Shown here: positions 34,493 to 43,279 of the stretch, piece after piece
How positions within the stretch are numbered: the first letter of the stretch is position 1
Layout: each line of letters starts with the position of its first letter
Assembly (NCBI RefSeq): GCF_052114085.1
Contig: NZ_JBFREB010000001.1
Coordinates: 682,001 to 746,000, forward strand
DNA: 64,000 nucleotides
Direction of reading: 5' to 3'
Origin: Leifsonia sp052114085
Lineage (GTDB): Bacteria; Actinomycetota; Actinomycetes; Actinomycetales; Microbacteriaceae
The notes under the pieces: model-generated
The model's input: only the letters and a program-made list of their open reading frames with translations
Told to the model about the DNA's origin: nothing
The model's database searches: none
Program-made: the position numbers and the translations under genes

Positions 34493-35857
34493 CTAGGCGT
34501 GGGGGCGTCTTTGTGGTAGCAACCGCATCCCCACCAGGTGAACCACCAAGCCGACCGCGGGGCCGACCGCGAGGGCGAGCGCGGCGCGCTCCGGCAGCGG
34601 CAAGGGCAGGAACAGCAGTGCCAGTGTGACGACCGAAGCGGCGACCCATCCAACCGCGTAGAGGCCATGCAGGTTGCGCGCCAGCACCGCGGAACCGCTC
34701 ACGAACAGCGCGCCGATGAGCCCCGAGGAGGCGATCAAGGCGACCAGGATGCCCGCGCTGAGGTCGAACTGCTCGCCGAAGACGAAGTGCATCACCGGCT
34801 CCCCGAACAGCCAGGCCGCGCCGCACAGCACCAGGATGACGGCGGCGATGCCGGCGAGCAGGATCGCGACCGTGCGCCCGGTGCGCTCCGGGTGGTGGGA
34901 GAACCGGCTCACCAGGAAGCTGGAGAGCGCGGTCAAGGGAACCAGGATCGGCGCCCGCGTGAGCGTGACCGCGAGGACGAGAGACCCGAGGGCGGCATGG
35001 TTGTCCGGGCCGGCGAAGAACGACAAGACCAACGGGAAGCCGTTGATGAGGACGGCGGTCGCCGATGCCGCCAGCATCGTGCGTCCCGTGTTGGCGATCA
35101 GCCGCCGGACGCCGAGGTTCACTCGCGCGTTCTCCACCAGGGCGCGCGGTGCGCTGAGGAACACGATCGCGAGCGACACCGGGAACGGCAGGATGACCGC
35201 GATCGCCAGGGGAACGATGTCGTGCGTCACGCTCAGCACCCCGACGACGCCTACGACACGCAGGATGCCGTCCAGCGCGACGATGGCGGCGAGCTGGCGC
35301 CACATCCCGGCCCCGGCCATGACCCCGGAGGCGGCGGCGACCAGGCAGTTCAGCGCTGCCCCGAGCGCGACGAACCAGGCCAGGCCGGCGTTCGCGGCCC
35401 CCAGGCTCGGGACCGCCCAGAGCACACTGGTGGCGATGACGACCACGCCGACGGTGAGCGCCGCCACCGCGGAGAAGATCCAGAGGGAGGTGGTGCGCTG
35501 GGTGGCTGCCGCATCCGTCCCGCGCGTAGAGACGGTCTGCGCCGTCGCGCGCGTCGACTCCTGCTGCAGTCCGAAGAGAACCCCGACGACGAGGAACAGC
35601 GCCGACCAGAACACGGAGAACACGCCGTACCCCGCTGCGCCCGCCTCCGTGTAGACCCGCCACGTGACGACATAGCCCGCGACCCCGGCGATCACCGTCG
35701 CGCCGAGAATGAGCGCCACCGAGTTCCGTGCCGACCGCGGCGCCCCGGGCTCCTCGATATCGGGGATGGGCTCGTTCAGCGGTTCGAAGGCGGTGATGGG
35801 TGACTCCCCGGGTCGCGTGAAAGGATGGACGGCGGCCGCGGAGCGCGGCACGCCCAC
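34493..35857 (-). CDS. Polysaccharide flippase-like membrane protein (Wzx/MATE-like)
   Basis: A 454-residue membrane protein with about 12-14 hydrophobic segments in the pattern of the MOP/flippase superfamily: a first helix after ARNSVALILGATVIAGVAGY, then FSVFWSALFLVVGVLFGLQQE, and paired helix bundles to the end. It would flip lipid-linked oligosaccharides to the outer face, a route separate from Wzm/Wzt. GTG start; the start is uncertain because few in-frame starts exist, and it is only 23 bases from the divergent GT2 start at 35881. Confidence 0.72.
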   Translation of the reverse strand: MGVPRSAAAVHPFTRPGESPITAFEPLNEPIPDIEEPGAPRSARNSVALILGATVIAGVAGYVVTWRVYTEAGAAGYGVFSVFWSALFLVVGVLFGLQQESTRATAQTVSTRGTDAAATQRTTSLWIFSAVAALTVGVVVIATSVLWAVPSLGAANAGLAWFVALGAALNCLVAAASGVMAGAGMWRQLAAIVALDGILRVVGVVGVLSVTHDIVPLAIAVILPFPVSLAIVFLSAPRALVENARVNLGVRRLIANTGRTMLAASATAVLINGFPLVLSFFAGPDNHAALGSLVLAVTLTRAPILVPLTALSSFLVSRFSHHPERTGRTVAILLAGIAAVILVLCGAAWLFGEPVMHFVFGEQFDLSAGILVALIASSGLIGALFVSGSAVLARNLHGLYAVGWVAASVVTLALLFLPLPLPERAALALAVGPAVGLVVHLVGMRLLPQRRPHA

Positions 35858-35880
35858 TTTATGACGAAAGCCTGGACGCA

Positions 35881-36768
35881 GTGACGATCGACATCATGAT
35901 GCCGTTCTACGGCGATCCGGGGCTGTTCCGGGCGGCCGTGGAGAGCGTGCTGGCGCAGTCCGACGGTGACTGGCGGCTCGTGGTGATCGACGACGTCTAC
36001 CCGGACACAGCTCCGGGGGAGTGGGTGTCCTCGCTAGACGACCCGCGCATCCACTACGTCCGGAACGAGTCGAATCTCGGGGTCAGCGGCAACTTCAGCA
36101 AGTCGGTCGAGCTGGTCGCCGCCGAGTACTTCGTGCTGATGGGCTGCGACGACCTGATGGAGACGGAGTACGTCGCCTCGATGCGGAGCGCGATCGACGC
36201 GCATCCCGGAGCGTCGTACCTGCAGCCCGCGGTGACGGTCATCGACGACGACGGCTCGGCCGCCCTGCCGCTCGCCGACAGGGTGAAGGCCTGGTACCGC
36301 CCGAACCGTTCGGAGGCGACCGCGATGAGCGGGCAGGAACTGGCGGTCAGCCTGCTGCGCGGCAACTGGACCTACTTCCCCTCGATCTGCTGGCGCACCG
36401 AGACCGTGCGCCGGCACGGCTTCGACCCGGCGTTCGACGTGGTGCTCGACCTGGCGCTTCAGCTCGACATCGTTCTCGACGGCGGTGACCTCGTGCTCCT
36501 CCCGGAGCACACCTTCCGCTACCGCCGGCACGCGGGGAGCGTGTCCTCCTGGACCGCGCAGGACGGCACCCGTTTCGACGAGGAGCGTGCGTTCTTCCTC
36601 GACGTGAAGCGCCGCCTGCGAGAGCGCGGCTGGAGGCGCGCCGCACGGGTCGCTTCCGCCCATGTGTCCAGTCGGCTCAACGCCGTCACCCGGCTTCCCT
36701 CCGCCCTCGCCAAGCGCGACGGTTCGGGCGTCGGCGCCCTCCTGCGCCACGTCGTCCGCGGCTGGTGA
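35881..36768 (+). CDS. Glycosyltransferase family 2
   Basis: A 295-residue GT-A enzyme: IDIMMPFYGDPGLFRAAVES, LVVIDDVYPDTAPGEW, RNESNLGVSGNFSKSVELV, then LMGCDDLM at the metal site and TFRYRRHAGSVSSW later. The C-terminus is basic. Substrates unknown. It is divergent from the flippase gene with only 23 bases between GTG starts; a possible -10 (TATGAC, 35860-35865) lies in that gap. Confidence 0.85.
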   Translation: MTIDIMMPFYGDPGLFRAAVESVLAQSDGDWRLVVIDDVYPDTAPGEWVSSLDDPRIHYVRNESNLGVSGNFSKSVELVAAEYFVLMGCDDLMETEYVASMRSAIDAHPGASYLQPAVTVIDDDGSAALPLADRVKAWYRPNRSEATAMSGQELAVSLLRGNWTYFPSICWRTETVRRHGFDPAFDVVLDLALQLDIVLDGGDLVLLPEHTFRYRRHAGSVSSWTAQDGTRFDEERAFFLDVKRRLRERGWRRAARVASAHVSSRLNAVTRLPSALAKRDGSGVGALLRHVVRGW

Positions 36769-36805
36769 CGTGCGTCCTGACGGCGTTTCCGACACCCTCG
36801 ACTGC

Positions 36806-36811
36806 TAGAAT
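36806..36811 (+). promoter_or_regulatory. -10 element for the leaderless DPM-like gene
   Basis: TAGAAT, one of the best -10 matches in the window, lies 8 bases before the ATG at 36820. No ribosome site precedes the ATG, consistent with a leaderless transcript covering the two coupled genes downstream. Confidence 0.55.
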
Positions 36812-36819
36812 CCCGGATC

Positions 36820-37557
36820 ATGCCCACCTCGCTCGCACAGACTCTCATCGTCGTGCCCGCTTTCAACGAGGAGGCCGCCGTCGGGGCCGTCGTGCGTGAG
36901 ATTGCCGCCACCCTGCCGGGCGTCAGCGTCCTCGTCGTCGACGACGGGTCGTCCGACACCACCAGCGTCGTCGCCGCCGAGGCCGGCGCGGAGGTCGCCC
37001 GGCTCCCGTTCAACATGGGCGTCGGCGGAGCCATGCGCTTCGGCTTCAAGTACGCGCTGGAGCACGGCTTCAACAATGTCATCCAGATCGACGCGGATGG
37101 CCAGCACGACCCGTCGAACGTCCCGGCACTGCTCGCCGCACTCGAGGGCGCCGACCTCGTGATCGGGGCCCGCTTCGCCGGTGCGGGCGACTACACGGTC
37201 CGCGGTCCGCGCAAGTGGGCGATGCGGATGCTCTCCCGCACGCTCAGCCGCACCGCCGGCACGCAGCTCAGCGACACCACGTCCGGCTTCAAGGCCAGCG
37301 GACCCCGCGCCGTCGCCCTGTTCGCCAGCAACTATCCGGCCGAGTACCTCGGTGACACCATCGAGGCGCTCGTGATCGCCGCTCGCGCCGGCTGCCGCAT
37401 CGTGCAGGTGCCGGTCGTCATGCGCCCCCGCGCCGCCGGGGTGCCGTCGCACAACCCGATCAAGGCCGCCACCTACCTGGGCCGGGCCTTCCTGGCCCTC
37501 GGCTTCGCCTTGTTCCGCCCGATCGCCCCCGCCGAGAGGCAGCTGAACCCCTCGTGA
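36820..37557 (+). CDS. GT2 enzyme of the polyprenyl-phosphate sugar transferase type (DPM1-like)
   Basis: A 245-residue cytoplasmic GT2: TLIVVPAFNEEAAVGAVVRE, VLVVDDGSSDTTSVV, the metal site VIQIDADGQHDP, and SDTTSGFKASGPRAV, all typical of polyprenyl-phosphate mannose/glucose synthases. No C-terminal membrane helices are present. It overlaps the DUF2304 gene by 4 bases, a pairing I recall as common in glycan loci, where the small membrane partner may anchor it. Its product could feed the GT-C-like membrane proteins nearby (inference). Probably leaderless. Confidence 0.86.
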   Translation: MPTSLAQTLIVVPAFNEEAAVGAVVREIAATLPGVSVLVVDDGSSDTTSVVAAEAGAEVARLPFNMGVGGAMRFGFKYALEHGFNNVIQIDADGQHDPSNVPALLAALEGADLVIGARFAGAGDYTVRGPRKWAMRMLSRTLSRTAGTQLSDTTSGFKASGPRAVALFASNYPAEYLGDTIEALVIAARAGCRIVQVPVVMRPRAAGVPSHNPIKAATYLGRAFLALGFALFRPIAPAERQLNPS

Positions 37558-37961
37558 GCCTCACCGCCTACATCCTCGGCATCCTCGCCGCCCTCCTGAC
37601 CCTCGGTCTGGTCATCGAGATGATGCGCCGCAAGCGGATGCGCGAACGTCACGCCATCTGGTGGCTCCTCGCGGGAACGCTGGCGCTCGTGATCGGCGTC
37701 TTCCCGGGCATCCTGAACTGGGCGGCCGGACTCTTCGGGGTCGGCGCTCCGACCAACCTGGTGTTCTTCGTGAGCATCGCCGTGCTGTTCCTGGTCTGCA
37801 TCCAGGCCAGTTCCGAGCTGACCACGCTGGAGGACAAGACGCGTTCGCTCGCCGAGCACACCGTCCTGCTGCAGCTGCGTGTGGAAGAGCTCGAGCGCCG
37901 ACTCGGCGCGAACGGCGGAGACCGATCGGCCGACACCGGAAGCGTGCCGCCCGCCGCCTGA
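37554..37961 (+). CDS. DUF2304 small membrane protein
   Basis: A 135-residue protein with three membrane segments (about residues 3-22, 36-56 and 64-84), a basic RRKRMRERHAIWW loop, and a C-terminal amphipathic helix LLQLRVEELERRLG. This layout is that of DUF2304, whose function is not established. The GTG start overlaps the stop of the DPM-like gene by 4 bases, so the two likely form a complex or work in sequence. Confidence 0.83.
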   Translation: MSLTAYILGILAALLTLGLVIEMMRRKRMRERHAIWWLLAGTLALVIGVFPGILNWAAGLFGVGAPTNLVFFVSIAVLFLVCIQASSELTTLEDKTRSLAEHTVLLQLRVEELERRLGANGGDRSADTGSVPPAA

Positions 37962-38007
37962 CCTTTCGGGCCGCGTGGCTTTTCGGGTCGCTGGCCTTTC
38001 TGGCCGC

Positions 38008-38025
38008 CTGACCTCCGCGGGTCAG
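38008..38025 (-). terminator. Short hairpin at the end of the O-antigen-ligase-like gene
   Basis: Arms CTGACC (38008-38013) and GGTCAG (38020-38025) with a 6-base loop overlap the stop of the minus-strand gene at 38022. The stem is only 6 bases and no T-run follows. Three imperfect copies of a 16-17-base motif lie just before it, between 37961 and 38007. Confidence 0.25.
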
Positions 38026-39311
38026 CTCGCGTCGCGGTGCGGTAGCCGGAGCCGCCAGCTCATCCCCTGCGACGCCTTGACCGTGCAGATCACCAGGAGC
38101 ATCCATCCGGACTCGAACAGGATCGAGCTCTCGAACACGCTCGTGACCAGCAGCGCGACGAGCACGAGCGGGGCCCAGGCGTAGACGACGCTGCGACGGT
38201 TGGAGGCGAGAAGCCAGGAGCGGCCGAACGCCAAGGCGATGAGGGCCACGAACAGCAACAGCCCGATGATCCCGACCTGCAGGTAGACGTCGAGATACGC
38301 GTTCAGGCCGTTCGAGTGGTAGACCCCAGTGGCCGACTGGATGGCCGTGAACGGGTAGAGATCGGTCGGCCACGAGCCCACCCAGCCCCAGCCGACGGTC
38401 TGCTGAACGGGAATGAGCTCCCAGATCTGGATCCACAGCTGGTAGCGCACCTGGAAATCGGCCCGCGCGTTCAGCAGATCGATCACCCTGGTGCGGTAGA
38501 TGTACGCCGCGACCAGCACCGCGACGGTCAGGATGGCGAGTCCCCACTGGAAGTACGGCCGCTGCTGCGCGGGAGCCTTGCGCATGAGGTAGAGCGCGAG
38601 CGTTGCGAGTCCGACGACGACGGAGACCGCCGCGATCACGGGGGAGTGGGCGAGCAGGATGCACAGGCCGGCGAGCGTGATCGAGTACGCCGCGACCGGC
38701 GGCCGGACGGAGCGGGTGCGCAACTCGACGAGGAACGTGACGAACGCGATCAGAGCGACGATACTCAACTGGTTGCGGGTGCCGAACAGCCCCTGGATCG
38801 GACCGCCGAGGGCGATGTTGCCCTGGATGCCCAGGAAGCGCATCGGGGAGTCGAGCAGCAGCCCGCTCAGAACCTCGAGCGACAGCGAGAGCGTGAGCAG
38901 GAAGCGGAGCGCGTCGCCGACCACGCGCACGATCTGGATGGCGTCTCGGACCAGCGCGATGTAGACGGCGATGAACGCGAAGATCAGCTGGTAGATGACC
39001 GCGCCCAAGGTTGCCCACTGGTACTGGCTCCACAGGAGGGAGAGCGCACACCATCCGACGAAGGTCAGCGCCGATATGGGCAGGAGTCCGTGCCATTCGA
39101 TGAGGCGCCACTGCGCCGCGAACGACACGGCCGCGAGGGCGACCAGCACGGCGAGGGCGCCGATGAGGCCCGGCCAGCCGATCAGAGCGCGGATGGCGTG
39201 CGTCGAGAATCCGGTGACCACGGCCAGGAAAGCGAGCGTGGAGGTGAAGCGGGCGGAGCCCAGGAACTCGGTGACCGCGGGGGGCACCAGGGTCCGACGG
39301 GGCGTTGCCAT
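38022..39311 (-). CDS. O-antigen ligase/Wzy-like membrane protein (copy 1)
   Basis: A 429-residue protein with about twelve membrane segments and the long extracytoplasmic loop usual for WaaL/Wzy enzymes: VQQTVGWGWVGSWPTDLYP then HSNGLNAYLDVYLQVGIIGL, the conserved H-N-x-L/W pattern near the C-terminus. Such proteins polymerise or transfer lipid-linked glycans on the outer face. A paralogue is at 40644 (shared GWGW, HN(A/G)(W/L) and FGRSW motifs). ATG at 39311 chosen because TAAGAT at 39319-39324 lies 7 bases upstream (leaderless). Confidence 0.83.
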   Translation of the reverse strand: MATPRRTLVPPAVTEFLGSARFTSTLAFLAVVTGFSTHAIRALIGWPGLIGALAVLVALAAVSFAAQWRLIEWHGLLPISALTFVGWCALSLLWSQYQWATLGAVIYQLIFAFIAVYIALVRDAIQIVRVVGDALRFLLTLSLSLEVLSGLLLDSPMRFLGIQGNIALGGPIQGLFGTRNQLSIVALIAFVTFLVELRTRSVRPPVAAYSITLAGLCILLAHSPVIAAVSVVVGLATLALYLMRKAPAQQRPYFQWGLAILTVAVLVAAYIYRTRVIDLLNARADFQVRYQLWIQIWELIPVQQTVGWGWVGSWPTDLYPFTAIQSATGVYHSNGLNAYLDVYLQVGIIGLLLFVALIALAFGRSWLLASNRRSVVYAWAPLVLVALLVTSVFESSILFESGWMLLVICTVKASQGMSWRLRLPHRDAS

Positions 39312-39318
39312 ATGAGGC

Positions 39319-39324
39319 ATCTTA
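39319..39324 (-). promoter_or_regulatory. -10 element for the leaderless ligase-like gene
   Basis: Minus-strand TAAGAT, identical to the box at 25668-25673, ends 7 bases before the ATG at 39311. No ribosome site is present. In-frame ATGs further upstream would lie at or before the box. Confidence 0.5.
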
Positions 39325-39373
39325 GAGGGCGGGGCGCCGGGCGGACGCAGCGGCCCCCGCCCGGCGCCGCCGG

Positions 39374-40582
39374 TCACACGGAGCGTCGGCGCCGACGAGC
39401 CATCAGCGCCGCCGACCCCGTGACGAGCGCGAGCAGACCGATGACGGTGGCGGACGCGACGTCCGTTCCGGTGGCCGCCAGCTCTCCCGTCGGTCCCGTG
39501 GCCGACGCGATCGCGGACGAGTCCGCGCCGACGGGCGTTGCGGGAGGTGTCTGGCCGGCTGTGGGACCAGCGGCCGTCTCCGGGAATGCTTCGTCGATCG
39601 CCGCGGACAGCTGCGCTGTCAAGAACGAGGCTCCGGCCGCGTTGGGGTGCATCGCGCCCTCGGCAAGGGTCGGAGGGGTCAGGGACCGGAGGGTCACACC
39701 GTTCAGATACGGCTCAGGGCTCCCCGTGCAGGGAGAGTGGGTATCGGATGCTTCAAGCACCGACACGAAGGTGGCGCCGTTCCGCGCGGCAGACGCTCGC
39801 TGGGCCGCGTCGAGCTGGGCGCTCAGCCCCGCGAAGTACGAACGATCGACCTCGGTGAAGGGGAACGCGTTCTGCGGGAGCGGCGGCACTCCGGTGCCGA
39901 GCGCTGAGCTGAAGCAGCCCGCGGCCGGAACCGCGGCGTCACTCGGCGCGAGCGCCGGGTAGCCGAGAACGATGATGGCCGCGTCCGGCGCCTTCTGGCG
40001 GATCGCCGCCAGCATCCCGTCCAGAGCCGGCTCGACGACGCCCTGGATGGCGCCGCCCAGCTGTGAGCCGTACTGCGCGGCGCAGTTCGCGGCCGTGGGG
40101 TCCTGGAGCAGGGGGCCGGCGGGGCTCGCCGCGACGCACGACGACAGCACGGACGAGAACCTGCTGTCGTTCCCGCCGATCGTCACCGTGACGAGCGTCG
40201 TATCGTTCGTGACGGCGTCGAGCTGGACAGGCACTGTCGCACCGGCGACAGTCTGCGGAGACGACACCACATTGGCGATGGTGGCGCCGGTGCAGCTGAC
40301 ATCGCTCAGATCGAGGCCATAGGTCGCCGCGATCCGGTGTGCGATGCTGTCCGCCGACTGCAGGCAGCCGGGTGCGGGCGTCGCGGCGTAGGGCGGCAGT
40401 CCGTAGCCGGCGGCATACGAGTCCCCGAGCGCGACATAGCGCTTTCCTGACAGCTGCTCGCTCGCCGTCGCTCCGGTCGACGTCACTGCGCTCGCGGCAG
40501 AACCCGCGATGGCCACGGATCCCACCATCGCTGTGATTGTCACTACTGCGGCCAGTACCGCTCGACGTTTCGAAAATGACAC
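39374..40582 (-). CDS. Secreted SGNH/GDSL hydrolase with LAATG sorting signal
   Basis: A 402-residue exported esterase-like protein. Signal peptide at residues 1-33; block I ALGDSYAAGYG with nucleophile Ser55; block III GGND at 136-139; block V with His312 in EGAMHPN. These residues define an intact SGNH active site, used by lipases and carbohydrate deacetylases. The C-terminus has LAATG at 368-372, one membrane helix and an RRRRRS tail: a sorting signal of the LAxTG type recognised by class E sortases, so it is likely wall-anchored. GTG start with AAGGAG 7 bases upstream. It sits between two ligase-like genes, which suggests glycan deacylation (inference). Confidence 0.87.
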   Translation of the reverse strand: MSFSKRRAVLAAVVTITAMVGSVAIAGSAASAVTSTGATASEQLSGKRYVALGDSYAAGYGLPPYAATPAPGCLQSADSIAHRIAATYGLDLSDVSCTGATIANVVSSPQTVAGATVPVQLDAVTNDTTLVTVTIGGNDSRFSSVLSSCVAASPAGPLLQDPTAANCAAQYGSQLGGAIQGVVEPALDGMLAAIRQKAPDAAIIVLGYPALAPSDAAVPAAGCFSSALGTGVPPLPQNAFPFTEVDRSYFAGLSAQLDAAQRASAARNGATFVSVLEASDTHSPCTGSPEPYLNGVTLRSLTPPTLAEGAMHPNAAGASFLTAQLSAAIDEAFPETAAGPTAGQTPPATPVGADSSAIASATGPTGELAATGTDVASATVIGLLALVTGSAALMARRRRRSV

Positions 40583-40643
40583 GCTTCGTCTCCTTCGTGA
40601 CCGCGACGCGGCCTCGTAGGGGTAGACGAAGACGTTTACGGAT

Positions 40644-41984
40644 TCATGACGCGACAGGGTCGAAACGCTTGGTCGATATCGCCAGCGCCACGAGGAGCGC
40701 CCACCCGCCCTCGATGAGGAGCCGGCTCTCGGCGAAGCTCTGCGCGATCAGCGCGGCGAGCAGCAGGAGCGGAAGGAGGGTCGTCGCGCTGTATGCGCGG
40801 TCGTCCGCGATGCCGGCGCGCGGGCGGTCCACCGCGAGGAACCACGACCGGCCGAAGGTCGACAGCACGAGCAGGATGAACACCACGAGCCCGACGATGC
40901 CGAGCTGCAGCCAGACGTCGAGCCAGGCATTGTGCGCCTGCAGGTACTCCACACCGTTGCGGGTGGCGAGTCCGTCGAACGGCTTGACCCAGGGCGCCCA
41001 GTAGCTCACCCATCCCCAGCCGAAGACCGGCCGCTGCTGCGCCAGCCCGATGACCTTGTCCCAGATGTCGAGCCGGCCGGTGAGGTCTTCGCTCTTGCCG
41101 AACAGTGCGGGGATCCGGGACGCGAAGACGGAAACGAGCGCGATGACGGCGGCCACGGCGACGATCGCGACGACGTACACGGGAGTCCGCCGTCGGGGGC
41201 CGACCCGGCGCGTCCACAGTGCGAAGCCGAGGACCACCAGCGTGGCGAGGGTGGCCGCGATGACGGTGGCGGAGCGGGTCAGCACGAGGGTGAGCACGGC
41301 GATCACCAGCCAGGTCGCCGCCGATCCGCGCCGGATGGTCCGGTCGGCGAACTGGATGCCGAACACGATGATTGCCAGCAGGGCGATCATCGCCAGGAGG
41401 TTGCTGTTGCCGACGATTCCCTGGAGCGGCCCTCCGTGGAACAGCAGCCCACGGCTCCAGTAGAAGGCTTGCGGCAGCGGACCGGACGGCACAGCCTCGG
41501 CCGGCGTGAGCGGCAGCACCGGCTGGCGGACGAAGACCGCCACGACGAACTCGAAGAGCAGCGAGAGCCCGAGGATCCAGCGGAATGCGGAGGAGAGGGC
41601 GCTGAGCAGTCCCGCCCAGCCGAGCCGCAGCCCCAGGAACAGCCCCGCGAGGGTGGTCGCCAGCTGGGCGACCACGCCGAGCGCGCTCGCCCCCGGATAG
41701 GCCGACCATGCGATCGACACGATCGCGAGCGCCAGGAAGAGGACGAGTGTCTTCGGGGTCTTCCGCCAGCGGAACGCGGGCCGCGCCCGAACGAGGAGCA
41801 GGGCGCTGCCCACGGCCAGCACCGCGGCCAGGACGAAGTATCCCGGCCAGCTGATGAGGTTGCGCCAGAATTCACCGGCGAACAACGTGAACAGGACGAC
41901 CGTGGCGAAGACAGCCTCGCCGGTCCCGGTCGACGATTGGGCAGCGCGGACGCGCTCTTTCAGCGCGGGAAGCGGGCTCGTCAC
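40644..41984 (-). CDS. O-antigen ligase/Wzy-like membrane protein (copy 2)
   Basis: A 446-residue protein with about twelve membrane segments. The conserved outer loop contains RPVFGWGWVSYWAPWVKPFD and YLQAHNAWLDVWLQLGIVGL, the H-N-x-W motif of ligase/polymerase enzymes, and then STFGRSWFL as in copy 1. The substrate is unknown; two such enzymes suggest either a polymerase plus a ligase or two different polymers. GTG at 41984 is supported by TATTCT 6 bases upstream (leaderless); longer frames run into manA. Confidence 0.83.
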   Translation of the reverse strand: MTSPLPALKERVRAAQSSTGTGEAVFATVVLFTLFAGEFWRNLISWPGYFVLAAVLAVGSALLLVRARPAFRWRKTPKTLVLFLALAIVSIAWSAYPGASALGVVAQLATTLAGLFLGLRLGWAGLLSALSSAFRWILGLSLLFEFVVAVFVRQPVLPLTPAEAVPSGPLPQAFYWSRGLLFHGGPLQGIVGNSNLLAMIALLAIIVFGIQFADRTIRRGSAATWLVIAVLTLVLTRSATVIAATLATLVVLGFALWTRRVGPRRRTPVYVVAIVAVAAVIALVSVFASRIPALFGKSEDLTGRLDIWDKVIGLAQQRPVFGWGWVSYWAPWVKPFDGLATRNGVEYLQAHNAWLDVWLQLGIVGLVVFILLVLSTFGRSWFLAVDRPRAGIADDRAYSATTLLPLLLLAALIAQSFAESRLLIEGGWALLVALAISTKRFDPVAS

Positions 41985-41990
41985 TCCCGC

Positions 41991-41996
41991 AGAATA
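41991..41996 (-). promoter_or_regulatory. -10 element for leaderless ligase-like copy 2
   Basis: Minus-strand TATTCT ends 6 bases before the GTG at 41984 and lies directly downstream of the manA stop codon (41999-42001), so this gene can be transcribed independently of manA. Confidence 0.5.
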
Positions 41997-41998
41997 GC

Positions 41999-43165
41999 TC
42001 ACCGGTTCGGCGTCGCGACGAAGAGCGTGCCCGGTCCGGACGCGACCGAGAGGGTGCCCTCGTCGGCGGTCACGAGCGCGGCCTCGCCGCGCGTCAGCAC
42101 CAGCGAATCGGTGGCGCCGGTCAGTTCCACCGTCCCCTCGGTGCACAGCGCGATGGCCGTCCCGGGGAGCGACAGTTCGGCGAAGGTCACATCGCCACCG
42201 AGCTCGATGCGCGACAGCTGGAAGTCGGGCACGTCGGGCCGGAAGACCTCGACACCGTCCGCCGGGTGCTCGGGCGCGAGAGGGGTCGCTCGGATGGGCG
42301 AGAAGTCGAGCACCGAGACCAGTTCGGGGACGTCGATCCGCTTCCGGGTGAGCCCGCCGCGAAGCACGTTGTCCGACGCCGCCATCAGCTCGATACCGAG
42401 TCCCCGAAGGTACGCATGGATGTTGCCCGCCGGCAGGTAGAGCACCTGACCGGGTCGCAGGGTCGCCCGGTTGAGGAGCAGCGCGAGGACGATCCCCGGG
42501 TCGCCGGGGAACGCGTCGTCGAGCATCCTCACGGTGTCGGCATCCCGATCATCCGGCAGTGCACGAGCCGCCGCGACGACCTCGGCCACCAGCAGGTCGA
42601 CATCGCCGTCTTCGCCGAGCAGCCACTCCGTGGCGCGGCGCAGCACCGTTCCCGGCTCGCCGTCGAGGGTGCGCGCGAATCCGGACAGCACCGCGCCTCC
42701 CGGGCCGGCGGCGGCGAGCCGCTCCAGGGCGGCCCGGCTCTCGGCCGGGTCGCGGAAGCCGCATAGTGCCTCGAACGGGTCGCTGAGCGCGAAGATCAGC
42801 TCCGGCTTGTGGAACGGGTCCTTGTAGTTGCGGTCGGGCGAGTCCGCGGCGAGCCCCGCCGCGTTCTCCCGCTCGAAGCCGGCGCGCGCCTGCTCAGGGG
42901 AGGGATGCGCCTGCAGCGAGAGCGGCCCGTCGGCCGCGAGCACCTTGAGCAGGTAGGGCAGGTCGCTGGTGCGCTCCCACTCGGCGAGGTTCGCCGCGCC
43001 GTCCGCGAGAGTGGGGTCGAGCACGCGAGCGGGGGAACCGGGATGCGCTCCCAGCCACAGTTCGGCCTCCGGCCCTCCGCTCGGCTCGGTCCCGAGCAGG
43101 GCGGCGATCGCCGTCGTGGAACCCCAGGCGTAGTCGCGCGGAGTGTTGCCGATGCGCACAAACAT
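41999..43165 (-). CDS. manA: Mannose-6-phosphate isomerase, class I
   Basis: Zinc enzyme that interconverts fructose-6-phosphate and mannose-6-phosphate, feeding mannose activation with ManB. The 388-residue protein has the zinc ligands Gln85 and His87 (LQAHPSP), Glu122 (HKPELIFA) and His250 (PAGNIHAY), and the catalytic arginine region GGLTRKRID. The ATG at 43165 has TGAGGA just upstream and a possible -10 (TAGTTT, 43195-43200 minus), giving a leader of about 22 bases. It is divergent from the acyl-CoA dehydrogenase gene. Confidence 0.95.
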   Translation of the reverse strand: MFVRIGNTPRDYAWGSTTAIAALLGTEPSGGPEAELWLGAHPGSPARVLDPTLADGAANLAEWERTSDLPYLLKVLAADGPLSLQAHPSPEQARAGFERENAAGLAADSPDRNYKDPFHKPELIFALSDPFEALCGFRDPAESRAALERLAAAGPGGAVLSGFARTLDGEPGTVLRRATEWLLGEDGDVDLLVAEVVAAARALPDDRDADTVRMLDDAFPGDPGIVLALLLNRATLRPGQVLYLPAGNIHAYLRGLGIELMAASDNVLRGGLTRKRIDVPELVSVLDFSPIRATPLAPEHPADGVEVFRPDVPDFQLSRIELGGDVTFAELSLPGTAIALCTEGTVELTGATDSLVLTRGEAALVTADEGTLSVASGPGTLFVATPNR

Positions 43166-43279
43166 GCGTCCTCATCCCTTTTGTCGCTTGGACCAAACTA
43201 CCAATCCCTTTGGCCGGTCCCGCATCCTTTCCCTAGGCTGGCGACCGCCCGACCAACCTGTGGACGCACTGGAGCACAC

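Noticed and set aside
34425..35663. Upstream extension of the DUF2142 frame across the flippase gene
   Set aside because: The extension is Arg/Ala/Gly-rich and lies within the coding sequence of the flippase on the same strand in another frame; hydrophobic, domain-like sequence begins only at 34424.
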